The position numbers were made by a program, and so were the translations under genes. 64,000 nt of DNA from Pontibacter akesuensis (GTDB taxonomy: Bacteria; Bacteroidota; Bacteroidia; Cytophagales; Hymenobacteraceae). Of this stretch, positions 1 through 7,927 are shown in pieces (within the stretch, counting starts at the first letter, position 1; every line of letters starts with the position of its first letter). Where the stretch lies: positions 2,170,001-2,234,000 of the forward strand of contig NZ_CP014766.1 of assembly GCF_001611675.1 (NCBI RefSeq), in the 5' to 3' direction. A model generated the notes under the pieces. The model worked only from the letters and a program-made list of their open reading frames with translations. It did no database searches and was not told the origin of the DNA.

Positions 1-554
1 GCGCCTTTCAAATAGAAGATTGGCTGCTGCTCATCATTGCTCTTGATTTCTCGCTTTTCTTCAAATGCTTTATGACCAAGTGTATTTACAAGTAAGCGTA
101 TATTAGATATGAACTCCTCCATTTCTGCTCTATCTGATTCAGAAATAGAAGATTGTGTAGGAATAACACTGTTTTCTAGTTGGTAGCGGCCAGCATCTTT
201 AGCTAAAGAATGTAACCGGTTCTCAATGTACTTGATGTGTGCTTTATTTAAGTTTTCATCCTTACTAATGAATGCTATAGCCTCATTCCAAAAATCCTTT
301 TGAGAAACCTGTTGCTGGAGCCGTTTCAATATCTCTTCAGCCTCGCCGATATATATTTTATCAAAGCCATCCTCACTCTTGCCAAACAGTAAATAAATAC
401 CTGGATTATTTAGATCATGTCTATCTACACATTCCTTGATTTTGACACGGGGGATTCTATAGGCTTTACCTGTCCAGTTCGATAGTTCACAGGTCATACG
501 GCCATTTGGATCACCGTCTATGAGAAATATCTTTATTGTTTTACCAAACTTCAT
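1..554 (-). CDS. GIY-YIG nuclease family protein (3' end outside window)
   Basis: The reverse strand is open from an ATG at 554 to the window edge, so only about the first 184 residues are visible. Translation by hand shows a GIY motif (GIYLLFGK, about residue 54) and a YIG motif (KIYIGEAEE, about residue 70), the two signature strands of the GIY-YIG endonuclease fold, after an N-terminal stretch beginning MKFGKTIKIFLIDGDPNGR. Such proteins are often annotated as restriction- or repair-related nucleases, sometimes with a C-terminal DUF4357; the role here is unknown. The stretch is clearly more AT-rich than its neighbours and has no AAGTATR site, which may mean recent acquisition (inference). 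Confidence 0.72.
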   Translation of the reverse strand, partial: MKFGKTIKIFLIDGDPNGRMTCELSNWTGKAYRIPRVKIKECVDRHDLNNPGIYLLFGKSEDGFDKIYIGEAEEILKRLQQQVSQKDFWNEAIAFISKDENLNKAHIKYIENRLHSLAKDAGRYQLENSVIPTQSSISESDRAEMEEFISNIRLLVNTLGHKAFEEKREIKSNDEQQPIFYLKG

Positions 555-576
555 GAGGATAAATTAAATATGGTTT

Positions 577-2022
577 TTACAACTTCACACAAATATTCTG
601 CGGCTCGGTAAAGAAATTCAGTGCTTCAAAGCCTCCTTCGCGGCCAACGCCGGAGTTCTTCATGCCACCGAAGGGAGTTCTTAAGTCTCGCAGAAGCCAG
701 GTGTTGACCCAGACGATGCCGCTGTGCACCTGGTGGGCCACGCGGTGTGCGCGGGGCAGGTTTTGCGTCCAGATGGTGGCGGAGAGGCCGTAGTCGGTGC
801 AGTTGGCATACTGAATTACCTCTTCTTCAGTGTCGAAAGGTGTGAGCGTAACAACAGGACCAAAGATTTCCTCAGTGTTGGTGCGGCAGTTGTAGGGGAG
901 GCCTTCGATAACGGTAGGGGCAACGAACCAGCCGTTGGCGCAGCGCCCTTCCACCTGCACTCGGTGTCCGCCGGTAAGTATACTTCCGCCTTCCTGCTTG
1001 GCCAGTTCGATGTAAGAAAGCACCTTCTGCATATGCTGCTCCGATACCACGGCGCCTTGCTTTGAGCTTTCCTCCAGCGGATCGCCTACGGTTAGGGCTT
1101 TTACCTTCTCCACAAAAGCATCGCGAAACTTCTCGTACAGCGGGCGCTCAATAAAGATGCGGGAGCCGCAGAGGCAGATCTGTCCCTGGTTGGCGAACGA
1201 CGAGTGGATAGAAGTATGGAGCGCGTTGTCGAAGTCGCAGTCGGCGAAGACGATGTTCGGGTTCTTGCCGCCCAGCTCCAGCGAAAGCTTCTTGAACATA
1301 GGAGCCGCCGTAGCCGCAATAGCGCGTCCGGTAGCGGTGCCGCCCGTGAAGGAGATAACCGGCACCTTCGGGTGGGCCACCATGGCCGCGCCAACCTTAT
1401 GGCCGTAGCCGTGCACAATGTTCAGGACGCCTGCAGGCAAGCCAGCCGCTATGCAAATCTCCGATAGCAGGTAGGCCGTCATGGGCGTTACTTCGGATGG
1501 TTTGGCCACCACACAGTTACCGGCAGCCAGGGCAGGCGCAATTTTCCAGGTAAACAAGTATAGCGGCAGGTTCCAGGGCGAAATACAGCCGGCCACACCA
1601 TGCGGATGACGAACCGTATAGTTGATGGCCTCAGTACCCTCCATGTAGTGCGCTTCCGAGGCAAAGTGCTGAATAGCCGTGCCGTAAAAACGCATGTTGC
1701 TGCTGGCACGCGGTATGTCCACCGTCTTCGCCAGCTTCAGCGGCTTTCCATTGTCTATTGATTCAGCTTCAGCTAACCGCTCCAGGTTCTCATCAATCAG
1801 GTCAGCAATGCGCATCATAATGCGGCCGCGCTTTTCGGCAGGCGTTTTCGCCCACGCCGGGAAAGCCGCTGTTGCCGCCTGCACCGCCTGCTCCACGTCC
1901 TGCTCGTCGGAGTCCGGGATCAGGGAGTATACTTCGCCGGTAGCCGGGTTGTAGTTGTCGATGTACTGCCCTGCCACTGGAGCTACCAGTTGGCCGTTGA
2001 TATAGTTCTGAAGCTGATTCAC
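577..2022 (-). CDS. 2-aminomuconate 6-semialdehyde dehydrogenase-like aldehyde dehydrogenase
   Basis: This is an NAD(P)-dependent aldehyde dehydrogenase of about 481 residues, the usual family length. Visible motifs are PWNLPL (about 147), FTGGTATGR, the general-base segment ELGGKNPN (about 250) and the catalytic cysteine in FANQGQIC (about 283). Sequence alone gives only the family; the role as 2-aminomuconate semialdehyde (or 2-hydroxymuconate semialdehyde) dehydrogenase is inferred from the nearby 3-hydroxyanthranilate dioxygenase and ACMS decarboxylase genes, whose product it would oxidise to 2-aminomuconate. An upstream ATG at 2100 is in frame, but the extra 26 codons run through an AATTATGAATG-type intergenic repeat, so I prefer the GTG at 2022. 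Confidence 0.85.
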   Translation of the reverse strand: MNQLQNYINGQLVAPVAGQYIDNYNPATGEVYSLIPDSDEQDVEQAVQAATAAFPAWAKTPAEKRGRIMMRIADLIDENLERLAEAESIDNGKPLKLAKTVDIPRASSNMRFYGTAIQHFASEAHYMEGTEAINYTVRHPHGVAGCISPWNLPLYLFTWKIAPALAAGNCVVAKPSEVTPMTAYLLSEICIAAGLPAGVLNIVHGYGHKVGAAMVAHPKVPVISFTGGTATGRAIAATAAPMFKKLSLELGGKNPNIVFADCDFDNALHTSIHSSFANQGQICLCGSRIFIERPLYEKFRDAFVEKVKALTVGDPLEESSKQGAVVSEQHMQKVLSYIELAKQEGGSILTGGHRVQVEGRCANGWFVAPTVIEGLPYNCRTNTEEIFGPVVTLTPFDTEEEVIQYANCTDYGLSATIWTQNLPRAHRVAHQVHSGIVWVNTWLLRDLRTPFGGMKNSGVGREGGFEALNFFTEPQNICVKL

Positions 2023-2028
2023 TGCGTT

Positions 2029-2062
2029 TGCAATTATGAATGATGAATTATAGATTATGAAT
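2029..2062. repeat. AATTATGAATGATGAATTATAG-type short repeat
   Basis: An AT-rich stretch built of AATTATGAAT and ATGAATTAT units. Relatives lie at 30436-30470, 42966-43044 and 46893-46932, always next to a gene end or start. Function is unknown. Confidence 0.6.
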
Positions 2063-2092
2063 GGGTGGCGGTTTATACTTGCCGTACCGGGT

Positions 2093-2412
2093 CCAACCAC
2101 CCCTAACCCCTCCTTGCCTTCTTCGAGGACCCCTACCCCCAGGAGGGGATTTTTTTCTTCCTACTTCAAAAAGCATTCAAGTAGCTACCATCTTCGCTAT
2201 GCAACTTAAATTAAGTCCCCCTTTGAAGGGGGTAGGGGGATGTCCATACTTCTGCGGATATTTTACCAACCGCTCGACTAATTCACTTCATCCACTCCCA
2301 CAGTTATCATCCTGAAAGGATCTTGGTGGAAGAACGATGAAGCCAAAACCACACGGCTTATACTTGCCAACAGCAGAACCCACCCCTAGCCCCTCCGAGG
2401 AGGGGAATTTCA
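2093..2412. repeat. cluster of C-rich palindromic intergenic elements
   Basis: The 478-bp gap between the aldehyde dehydrogenase and the SDR holds at least three related elements. One at 2093-2157 pairs CCCCTCCTTG with CCAGGAGGGG. One at 2213-2243 has CCCCCTTTGAAGGGGG followed by TAGGGGGATGT. One at 2378-2412 has CCCCTCCGAGGAGGGG. A CATCCTGAAAGGATC stretch near 2307 belongs to the TTTCAGGATGACA family seen at 47020 and 51292. Similar elements recur at 7596-7760, 18779-18858, 29176-29263 and 47047-47070. I see no gene here. Confidence 0.7.
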
Positions 2413-2465
2413 GCACGAGTCAGCATTCTTACAACTGAGCTCACCAAATTTCAAAAATCGGTCCC

Positions 2466-2500
2466 TGAAGTCTAACCTCTAAAATCTAGCGTCTAGCACC
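2466..2500. repeat. CTAAAATCTAGCGTCTAG-type short repeat
   Basis: A direct run of CTAAAATCTAGCGTCTAG-like units directly downstream of the SDR stop codon. A second copy sits at 42195-42230, again touching a stop codon. Function is unknown. Confidence 0.55.
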
Positions 2501-3289
2501 TTAAAGGCAACCTGTCCGGCCACCATCCACCGGCAAGTTGATGCCGTTGATGTAAGCTGCGGCAGGTGATGCCAAGAACGCGGCGGCGGCGGCTACTTCT
2601 TCCGGTTCGGCAAAGCGTTTGGCGGGTATCTCGGCTTCCATTTCCTGTTGGATTTCCATGGTGCTGCGCCCTGATTTCTGTGCCCGGCTCTCGATGATGG
2701 CGGTGATGCGGCCGGTGTTGGTGGAGCCCGGCAGCACGTTGTTTACGGTGATACCATACTGCCCCAGCTCATTCGCCATTGTTTTGGCCCAGCTGGCTAC
2801 AGCACCCCGGATGGTGTTCGACACACCCAGGCCGTTCAGCGGCTGCTTGACTGAGGTGCTGATGATGTTGATGATGCGGCCATACTTCGCCGCCTTCATC
2901 GCCGGAATAACAGACGTAGTCAGCAGGTGATTGGCCACCAGGTGCTGGTTAAACGCATCAATAAATTCGTCTGTTGACGCTTCGGTAATGGGGCCGCCAG
3001 CCGGGCCGCCGGTGTTGTTAACGAGGATGTGCACCTGCGGCTGCTCCTTCAGGTAAGCCTGCACCAGGATGTTCAGCTCATAAGGGTCTGCGAAATCGGC
3101 TACAATAAACTCATGCTGCTGCCCCTGGCTGCTGTCCAGTTCCTGGGCTACTGCTTGCAGTTTGGCCTCGTTGCGGGCCACAAGGGTGATGCTGGCGCCG
3201 AGTTTTGCCAGTTCTACGGCTACGGCTTTTCCAATGCCCTGGGTGCTCCCGCACACCAAAGCGCGTTTGTTCTGTAGGTTTAAGTCCAT
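2501..3289 (-). CDS. atypical short-chain dehydrogenase/reductase (SDR)
   Basis: A Rossmann-fold SDR of 262 residues, the classical length. The N-terminal cofactor loop reads GSTQGIGKA (about 13-21) and the NNTGG motif follows near 91. The usual catalytic YxxxK is not visible: the aligned stretch reads GVSNTIRGAV, which puts Ser where Tyr and Arg where Lys would be, ahead of a normal helix and the VNNVLPG segment. Some SDR subfamilies carry such replacements, so it may use a different mechanism or have lost reductase activity (inference). It lies between two kynurenine-pathway genes, though on the opposite strand to the dioxygenase. Substrate unknown. Confidence 0.85.
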   Translation of the reverse strand: MDLNLQNKRALVCGSTQGIGKAVAVELAKLGASITLVARNEAKLQAVAQELDSSQGQQHEFIVADFADPYELNILVQAYLKEQPQVHILVNNTGGPAGGPITEASTDEFIDAFNQHLVANHLLTTSVIPAMKAAKYGRIINIISTSVKQPLNGLGVSNTIRGAVASWAKTMANELGQYGITVNNVLPGSTNTGRITAIIESRAQKSGRSTMEIQQEMEAEIPAKRFAEPEEVAAAAAFLASPAAAYINGINLPVDGGRTGCL

Positions 3290-3402
3290 AAGCTAAATGT
3301 ACGGAAATACATACAAACATGGAGGCGGCCCATGACCTGAGAATTACCATTTCTACTGCATTTTTCGTACTTTCATTCTATCACACATGTAACACAAGAA
3401 GT

Positions 3403-3930
3403 ATGGCTGTAGCAAGACCTTTTAATTTTAAAGCCTGGATAGACGAACACCGCCACCTGCTGAAACCGCCGGTAGGGAACCAGCAGGTGTTCAAGGGCAA
3501 CGATGACTTTATCGTGATGGTGGTGGGCGGACCCAATGCCCGCAAAGACTACCATTACGATGAAGGCGAGGAGTTCTTTTACCAGTTGGAAGGAGATATT
3601 GTGCTGAAGATAATCGAGGACGGCAAGCCCGTGGACATTCCGATAAAAGAGGGGGAAATATTCCTGTTGCCACCACGCGTGCCGCACTCCCCACAGCGCC
3701 CTGCCGGTACAGTGGGACTGGTGATGGAGCGCTACCGCAAAGCAGGCGAGCAGGACGGTTTCCTGTGGTTCTGCGAGAACTGCGGGAACAAGCTCTATGA
3801 GGAGTACGCCGACGTAACCGACATTGTAGGGCAGCTTCCGGTAATCATGAGCCACTTCTGGGACAGCAAAGAACACCGCACCTGCGACAAGTGCGGTACT
3901 GTGATGGAGCCGCCGGCAAAGCCTGCGTAA
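3403..3930 (+). CDS. haaO: 3-hydroxyanthranilate 3,4-dioxygenase
   Basis: This iron(II) cupin opens the ring of 3-hydroxyanthranilate to give 2-amino-3-carboxymuconate semialdehyde, the central step of the kynurenine pathway. At 175 residues it has the bacterial length. Metal ligands are visible as His and Glu in YHYDEGEEFF (about 52-60) and His in PRVPHSPQ (about 95). The C-terminal pair CENCGN and CDKCGT forms the second, rubredoxin-like metal site typical of bacterial enzymes. The start at 3403 is chosen because homology begins at MAVARPFNFK; an upstream ATG at 3319 adds an unrelated extension. The AAGTATR motif overlaps the start codon (AAGT-ATG). Confidence 0.95.
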   Translation: MAVARPFNFKAWIDEHRHLLKPPVGNQQVFKGNDDFIVMVVGGPNARKDYHYDEGEEFFYQLEGDIVLKIIEDGKPVDIPIKEGEIFLLPPRVPHSPQRPAGTVGLVMERYRKAGEQDGFLWFCENCGNKLYEEYADVTDIVGQLPVIMSHFWDSKEHRTCDKCGTVMEPPAKPA

Positions 3931-3988
3931 AACGATCTTTTGAACATAAGACGCAAGTATCAAGATTTAAGACTTTTTTAGTTTGATG

Positions 3989-4038
3989 AAGTATGAAGCC
4001 GCTTCTGCTGCCTTGGTAGTCGGAGCGGCTTCATACTT
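3989..4038 (+). terminator. hairpin with inverted AAGTATG ends downstream of haaO
   Basis: Arms of 15 bp (3989-4003 and 4024-4038) match perfectly around a 20-base loop. The stem begins with AAGTATG and ends with CATACTT, an inverted pair of the dispersed motif. There is no strong T-run, so termination activity is inferred only from position 58 bp past the haaO stop. Confidence 0.5.
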
Positions 4039-4131
4039 TGCTAGGCACGTAGCATCAAAGTATAACTTCCATACTGTTGGAGGCAAACCATACTTCACTT
4101 GCGCTAGTAAGTAGGAGATAATAGCATCTTT

Positions 4132-5457
4132 ATGAAGAAAAACCTCCTATACATACTTTCGCTTTCTACTGCTTTAGTCGCCGTGTCAGCCTGTAATTCG
4201 CAGCCGCCTGTGGTGCAGGGGCAGCCAAAAACAATCGAAACACCAGCGGGCCAGACGGTGACTTTGCCGCCGCCACATGCCACGGAGTCGCACCGTAACT
4301 TCAGCAACGTGATTGGCTGGAAAGACGGGCAGACCCCTACGGCTCCCGAAGGCTTTACGGTAACCAAGTATGCCGATGGCTTCCAAAATCCGCGCTGGCT
4401 TTACGTCATGCCAAACGGCGATGTGCTGGTGGCCGAGGCAAGTACGGAAGTCGGTTTCTGGAAAGAGTTGGGTGCCAAGATCATCGGTATTACCAAGTCC
4501 ATGGCTTTGGGGAACAGCGCCAACCGTATCACGCTGCTGCGGGACACCGACAAAGACGGCAGGCCAGAGGTGCGGGAGACTTTCCTGGACGGCCTGAACC
4601 AACCCCTCGGCATGCTGGTGCTTGACGGAAAATTCTACGTGGCCAACACCGATGGCCTGTGGCGCTATCCCTATCAAAACGGGCAAACGAAAATCTCAGC
4701 AAAAGGCGAGAAACTACTTGACCTGCCCGCCGGGGGCTACAACAACCACTGGACGCGTAATATCATCGCCCGCCCCGATGGCTCTAAAATTTATGTGGCG
4801 GTGGGCTCGGCCAGCGACCACGGAGAGCACGGCATGGAGCATGAGGAGCGCCGGGCAAACATACTGGAGGTAAACCCCAATGGCACAGGCGCGCGCGTGT
4901 TCGCCAGCGGCCTCCGCAACCCGGTGGGCATGGACTGGGCACCCAACACCAACACCCTCTGGACAGCCGTGAACGAGCGCGACGACCTGGGCGACGAACT
5001 GGTGCCGGACTACCTGACAAGTGTGCAGGAGGGGGGCTTTTACGGCTGGCCATACTTCTACTTCGGTCAGAACGAAGATCCCTCGTGGGCAAACAAGATG
5101 CCGGCAAAGGTGCAGCAACCGCTTGTGCCGGATGTGCCGTTGGTGTCGCATTCTGCTTCGCTGGGGCTGGCGTTTTATGACCAGGAGGCCTTCCCGCAGA
5201 AATACCACAACGGCGCTTTTATCGGCCAGCACGGCTCCTGGCGGCGGTCGGAGCTGGTGGGCTATAGGATAGTGTTTGTGCCTTTCGAAAATGGCAAACC
5301 CTCCGGGCCGCCCGAGGATTTTTTGACAGGCTTTTTTGCCGACAAAGCGGACGGCAAAGTATACGGCCGGCCGGTTGGCATTACGGTGCTACCGGATGGC
5401 TCTATGCTGGTGGCCGATGATACCAGCAACACCATTTGGCGGGTGAGCGCCAAGTAA
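4132..5457 (+). CDS. sorbosone dehydrogenase-family (GSDH-type) lipoprotein
   Basis: A secreted lipoprotein of 441 residues: a hydrophobic signal segment at 5-19 ends in a VSAC lipobox (Cys about 21). The mature part resembles the six-bladed beta-propeller of L-sorbosone and soluble glucose dehydrogenases, with segments such as GFQNPRWLYVMPNGDVLVAE, TDKDGRPEVRETF, GLRNPVGMDWAP and GRPVGITVLPDGSMLVADD marking successive blades. Family members can use PQQ, but I cannot see proof of cofactor binding. It is expected on the periplasmic or outer face of the cell. It lies within the kynurenine-gene region without an obvious part in that pathway. Confidence 0.82.
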   Translation: MKKNLLYILSLSTALVAVSACNSQPPVVQGQPKTIETPAGQTVTLPPPHATESHRNFSNVIGWKDGQTPTAPEGFTVTKYADGFQNPRWLYVMPNGDVLVAEASTEVGFWKELGAKIIGITKSMALGNSANRITLLRDTDKDGRPEVRETFLDGLNQPLGMLVLDGKFYVANTDGLWRYPYQNGQTKISAKGEKLLDLPAGGYNNHWTRNIIARPDGSKIYVAVGSASDHGEHGMEHEERRANILEVNPNGTGARVFASGLRNPVGMDWAPNTNTLWTAVNERDDLGDELVPDYLTSVQEGGFYGWPYFYFGQNEDPSWANKMPAKVQQPLVPDVPLVSHSASLGLAFYDQEAFPQKYHNGAFIGQHGSWRRSELVGYRIVFVPFENGKPSGPPEDFLTGFFADKADGKVYGRPVGITVLPDGSMLVADDTSNTIWRVSAK

Positions 5458-5545
5458 AAGTACAGGAGGAAAAAAGCTGCCTTCAGGTCTGGTCTGATTT
5501 CAGCGGAAGCGTTAACTTGGATATCATCGCAAAAAGATAACTAGC

Positions 5546-6103
5546 ATGCAGCACCCCACCCTTACTACAGAAAGGCTCGAGCTACGGCCCATACAACCGT
5601 CAGATGCTGACTTTATACTTCGGGGGCTGTCGGATGAGCGGGTCACGCGGTACTACGCTGTGCATTACAATACAGCAGAAGAGGTACAGGAGCAGATGAA
5701 GTTCTATGAGGATCTGATCAGAAGCGGCACGGGCGTTTGGTGGGCGTTCTCTCTGAAGGGGGAGGGGGTTCTGATCGGAGCCTGTGGCCTGAATGAGCTG
5801 GAGCGGGAGCACCAGAAAGCCCAGATAGGCTTTTGGCTGCTGCCCGGCTACTGGGGCAAAGGCTACATTCAGGAAGCGGCCAGGGCGGTAACCAAGTATG
5901 GTTTTGATACTTTGCAACTGAACCGCATAGAGGCAATTGTGGAAGGCGGCAATGGGCAGTCGGAGAAGGTACTGCAGAAACTCGGTTTCTCCTACGAAGG
6001 CAGGCTGCGGGAAAGCGAGGCCAAGAACGGAGCGTTTATCGACCTGCTTTACTACAGCATGCTAAGAAGGGAATTCGCCGCTAAATCGCCTGCCTTGCCG
6101 TAG
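5546..6103 (+). CDS. GNAT family N-acetyltransferase (RimJ/RimL-like)
   Basis: A 185-residue protein of the ribosomal-protein-acetylating GNAT branch. It opens with TERLELRPIQPSDADFI, typical for the group, and shows the acetyl-CoA stretch GFWLLPGYWGKGYIQEAARAV (about 94-114) followed by NRIEAIVEGGNGQSEKVLQKLGF, the helix ending most such domains. Members acetylate protein N-termini or small molecules; the substrate cannot be read here. It stands alone between two same-strand genes with gaps of about 90-100 bp. Confidence 0.87.
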   Translation: MQHPTLTTERLELRPIQPSDADFILRGLSDERVTRYYAVHYNTAEEVQEQMKFYEDLIRSGTGVWWAFSLKGEGVLIGACGLNELEREHQKAQIGFWLLPGYWGKGYIQEAARAVTKYGFDTLQLNRIEAIVEGGNGQSEKVLQKLGFSYEGRLRESEAKNGAFIDLLYYSMLRREFAAKSPALP

Positions 6104-6207
6104 GCCTTTCGGCTACAGCGTGCGTACAAAGTATAAAATGCGTATATTGTTGGATTGCCTGATACCGTCGCTGGCTTTACAGCGGCCTTTTACATGCCTT
6201 CAGAAGT

Positions 6208-7287
6208 ATGCAGAACAAAGCATCAGCCTCACCTATACTTACAGAGAACAATCTGCTGAAGATTGACATCCACACGCATATTCTGCCGGCTACCTGGCCA
6301 AACCTGCGGGAGCGGTACGGCTATGGCGGCTTCGTACGGCTGGAGCACCACAAGCCCTGCTGCGCCCGCATGATGATGGACGATAAGTTCTTCCGCGAGA
6401 TACAGGACAACTGCTGGGATCCAAAGGTGCGCATGCACGAGTGCAGCAAGTATGGCGTGGGCGTGCAGGTGCTAAGTACGGTGCCGGTGATGTTCAACTA
6501 CTGGGCAAAGCCGGAGCACACATATGATCTGTCGCGGATGCTGAACGACCACATTGCTGGCATCGTGGCTGACTACCCCGACCGCTTTGTAGGCCTCGGC
6601 ACCCTGCCCATGCAGGCCCCCGACCTGGCCGTGAAGGAGCTGGAACGCTGCATGAAAGAGCTGGGCATGGCCGGCATTCAGATCGGCACCCACATCAACG
6701 AGTGGAACCTGGAGGCTCCCGAACTCTTTCCTGTTTTTGAGGCGGCCGAAGAGTTGGGAGCCGCTATTTTTGTGCACCCCTGGGACATGTACGGGAAAAA
6801 GAAAATGAGCAAGTACTGGCTGCCCTGGCTCGTGGGCATGCCCGCCGAAACAAGTATGGCCATCTGCTCTATGATCTTCGGTGGCGTGCTGGAGCGGCTG
6901 CCTAAACTCCGGATTGCTTTTGCCCATGGCGGGGGTTCCTTCCCGGCAACTATCGGCCGCATTGCCCACGGCTTTGATGTACGCCCCGACCTTTGCGCCG
7001 TGGATAACAATGTGAACCCACGCCACTACCTCGGCAAGTTCTACCTCGACTCGCTCGTGCACGACCCTGCTGCCCTCGACTACCTCGTGAACCTGGTGGG
7101 AGCCAACAGCATCGCCCTCGGCACTGATTATCCTTTCCCGCTCGGTGAACTCGAGCCCGGCAAACTCATCGAGTCTATGCCGTATGATCTGGCTACCAAA
7201 GAGCGCATGCTGAGTGGTACGGCACTGGAGTGGCTGAATTTGAAGAAGGAGCAGTTTGTGAAGCAGCAGAAGCGGGAGAAAGTATAA
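6208..7287 (+). CDS. 2-amino-3-carboxymuconate-6-semialdehyde decarboxylase (ACMSD)
   Basis: A zinc amidohydrolase-superfamily TIM barrel that removes CO2 from the product of HaaO and so steers kynurenine carbon to catabolism instead of quinolinate and NAD. Zinc-site residues are visible in DIHTHILP (HxH, about 22-24), IFVHPWDM (His about 190) and LGTDYPFPLG (Asp about 308). The HGGGSFP loop also fits the family. Length is 359 residues, some 20 more than usual, because of an N-terminal extension before KIDIHTHI with no better internal start. The ATG is part of an AAGTATG motif. Confidence 0.92.
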   Translation: MQNKASASPILTENNLLKIDIHTHILPATWPNLRERYGYGGFVRLEHHKPCCARMMMDDKFFREIQDNCWDPKVRMHECSKYGVGVQVLSTVPVMFNYWAKPEHTYDLSRMLNDHIAGIVADYPDRFVGLGTLPMQAPDLAVKELERCMKELGMAGIQIGTHINEWNLEAPELFPVFEAAEELGAAIFVHPWDMYGKKKMSKYWLPWLVGMPAETSMAICSMIFGGVLERLPKLRIAFAHGGGSFPATIGRIAHGFDVRPDLCAVDNNVNPRHYLGKFYLDSLVHDPAALDYLVNLVGANSIALGTDYPFPLGELEPGKLIESMPYDLATKERMLSGTALEWLNLKKEQFVKQQKREKV

Positions 7288-7360
7288 GGGCTGGTGATTT
7301 GTTAGTCACCATTGCTTGAAAAGCTATACTTGCATAACCACTGTTCCATGCAACGTCAGT

Positions 7361-7590
7361 CAAGCTATTCTATCTAGCTGACGTTCATCCTCCAGCTCCC
7401 AAATGCCTAATGTTTCACTTTCTGCTTTGGAGCGCTCACGGCCGCGAGGCCCTGTCCTCGGGCATCGCGCTGGGACCTTTTCTTTGCTCGCTTCGCTTTG
7501 CAATCCCGCCTCCAGCGGGACCGAAAAACTCCAAAGGCGCTCAACCCAAGGACTGGGATCGGTTCAGGTAGCCACAGCTGACGCAGCTTG
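7361..7590 (+). repeat. dispersed composite intergenic repeat, copy 1
   Basis: About 230 bp shared with 18541-18776 and 28896-29155. Common blocks in order are CAAGCTAT.C.TTCTAGCT, TCCAGCTCCCAAAT, TTTGGAGCGCTCACGG, TCCTCGGGCATCGCGCTG, AAGGCGCTCAACCCAAGGACTGG and TAGCCACAGCTGACG. The GAGCGC and GCGCTC blocks are inverted relative to each other, so the element could fold on itself. No conserved reading frame is evident. It fills the 640-bp gap between the ACMSD gene and kynU. Confidence 0.75.
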
Positions 7591-7595
7591 AACCT

Positions 7596-7760
7596 AAAGT
7601 CCCCCTTTGAAGGGGGTAGGGGGATGTTTTACGGTTGCTGGATATTCCCCTACCCGGAGGGGCTAGGAGTGGGTAGCGGGAATAGCCAAAGCTACAGCGT
7701 TTATACTTCGCCAAACCAACAATAGAATTTCCTCGCCCCTGGGGGAGAGGGCTAGGGCTT
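7596..7760. repeat. C-rich palindromic elements following composite repeat 1
   Basis: 7596-7626 carries CCCCCTTTGAAGGGGG-TAGGGGGATGT, the same as 2213-2243 and 29178-29206. Further elements at 7648-7680 and 7727-7760 have CCCCTAC/GGAGGGGCTAGG and CCCCTGGGGGAGAGGGCTAGGG. The rest of the gap to 7927 shows two AAGTATA motifs and no gene. Confidence 0.65.
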
Positions 7761-7927
7761 TTACGCTTTCATGAACTACTAAAATACTAGCACCAAAAGG
7801 ACGCGCACCGTGCGCAGCTACTGCGAGCGGCTGCCGTCCTTTTCTTATCATTCAATTCCTTATCTTAGCAGAACAAAGAAACCTATGGCTGCTGAGGCAG
7901 TTTAAGTATAAATCCATTCCGCAAAAC

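Noticed and set aside
2213-2243. CCCCCTTTGAAGGGGG repeats as CRISPR repeats
   Set aside because: They are not regularly spaced and have no unique spacers or cas genes nearby.
7403-7591. Open frames inside the composite repeats (also 18563-18931 and 28945-29241) as protein genes
   Set aside because: The frames differ between copies and start or stop at different blocks. Two minus-strand frames share a few residues only, which DNA similarity explains.
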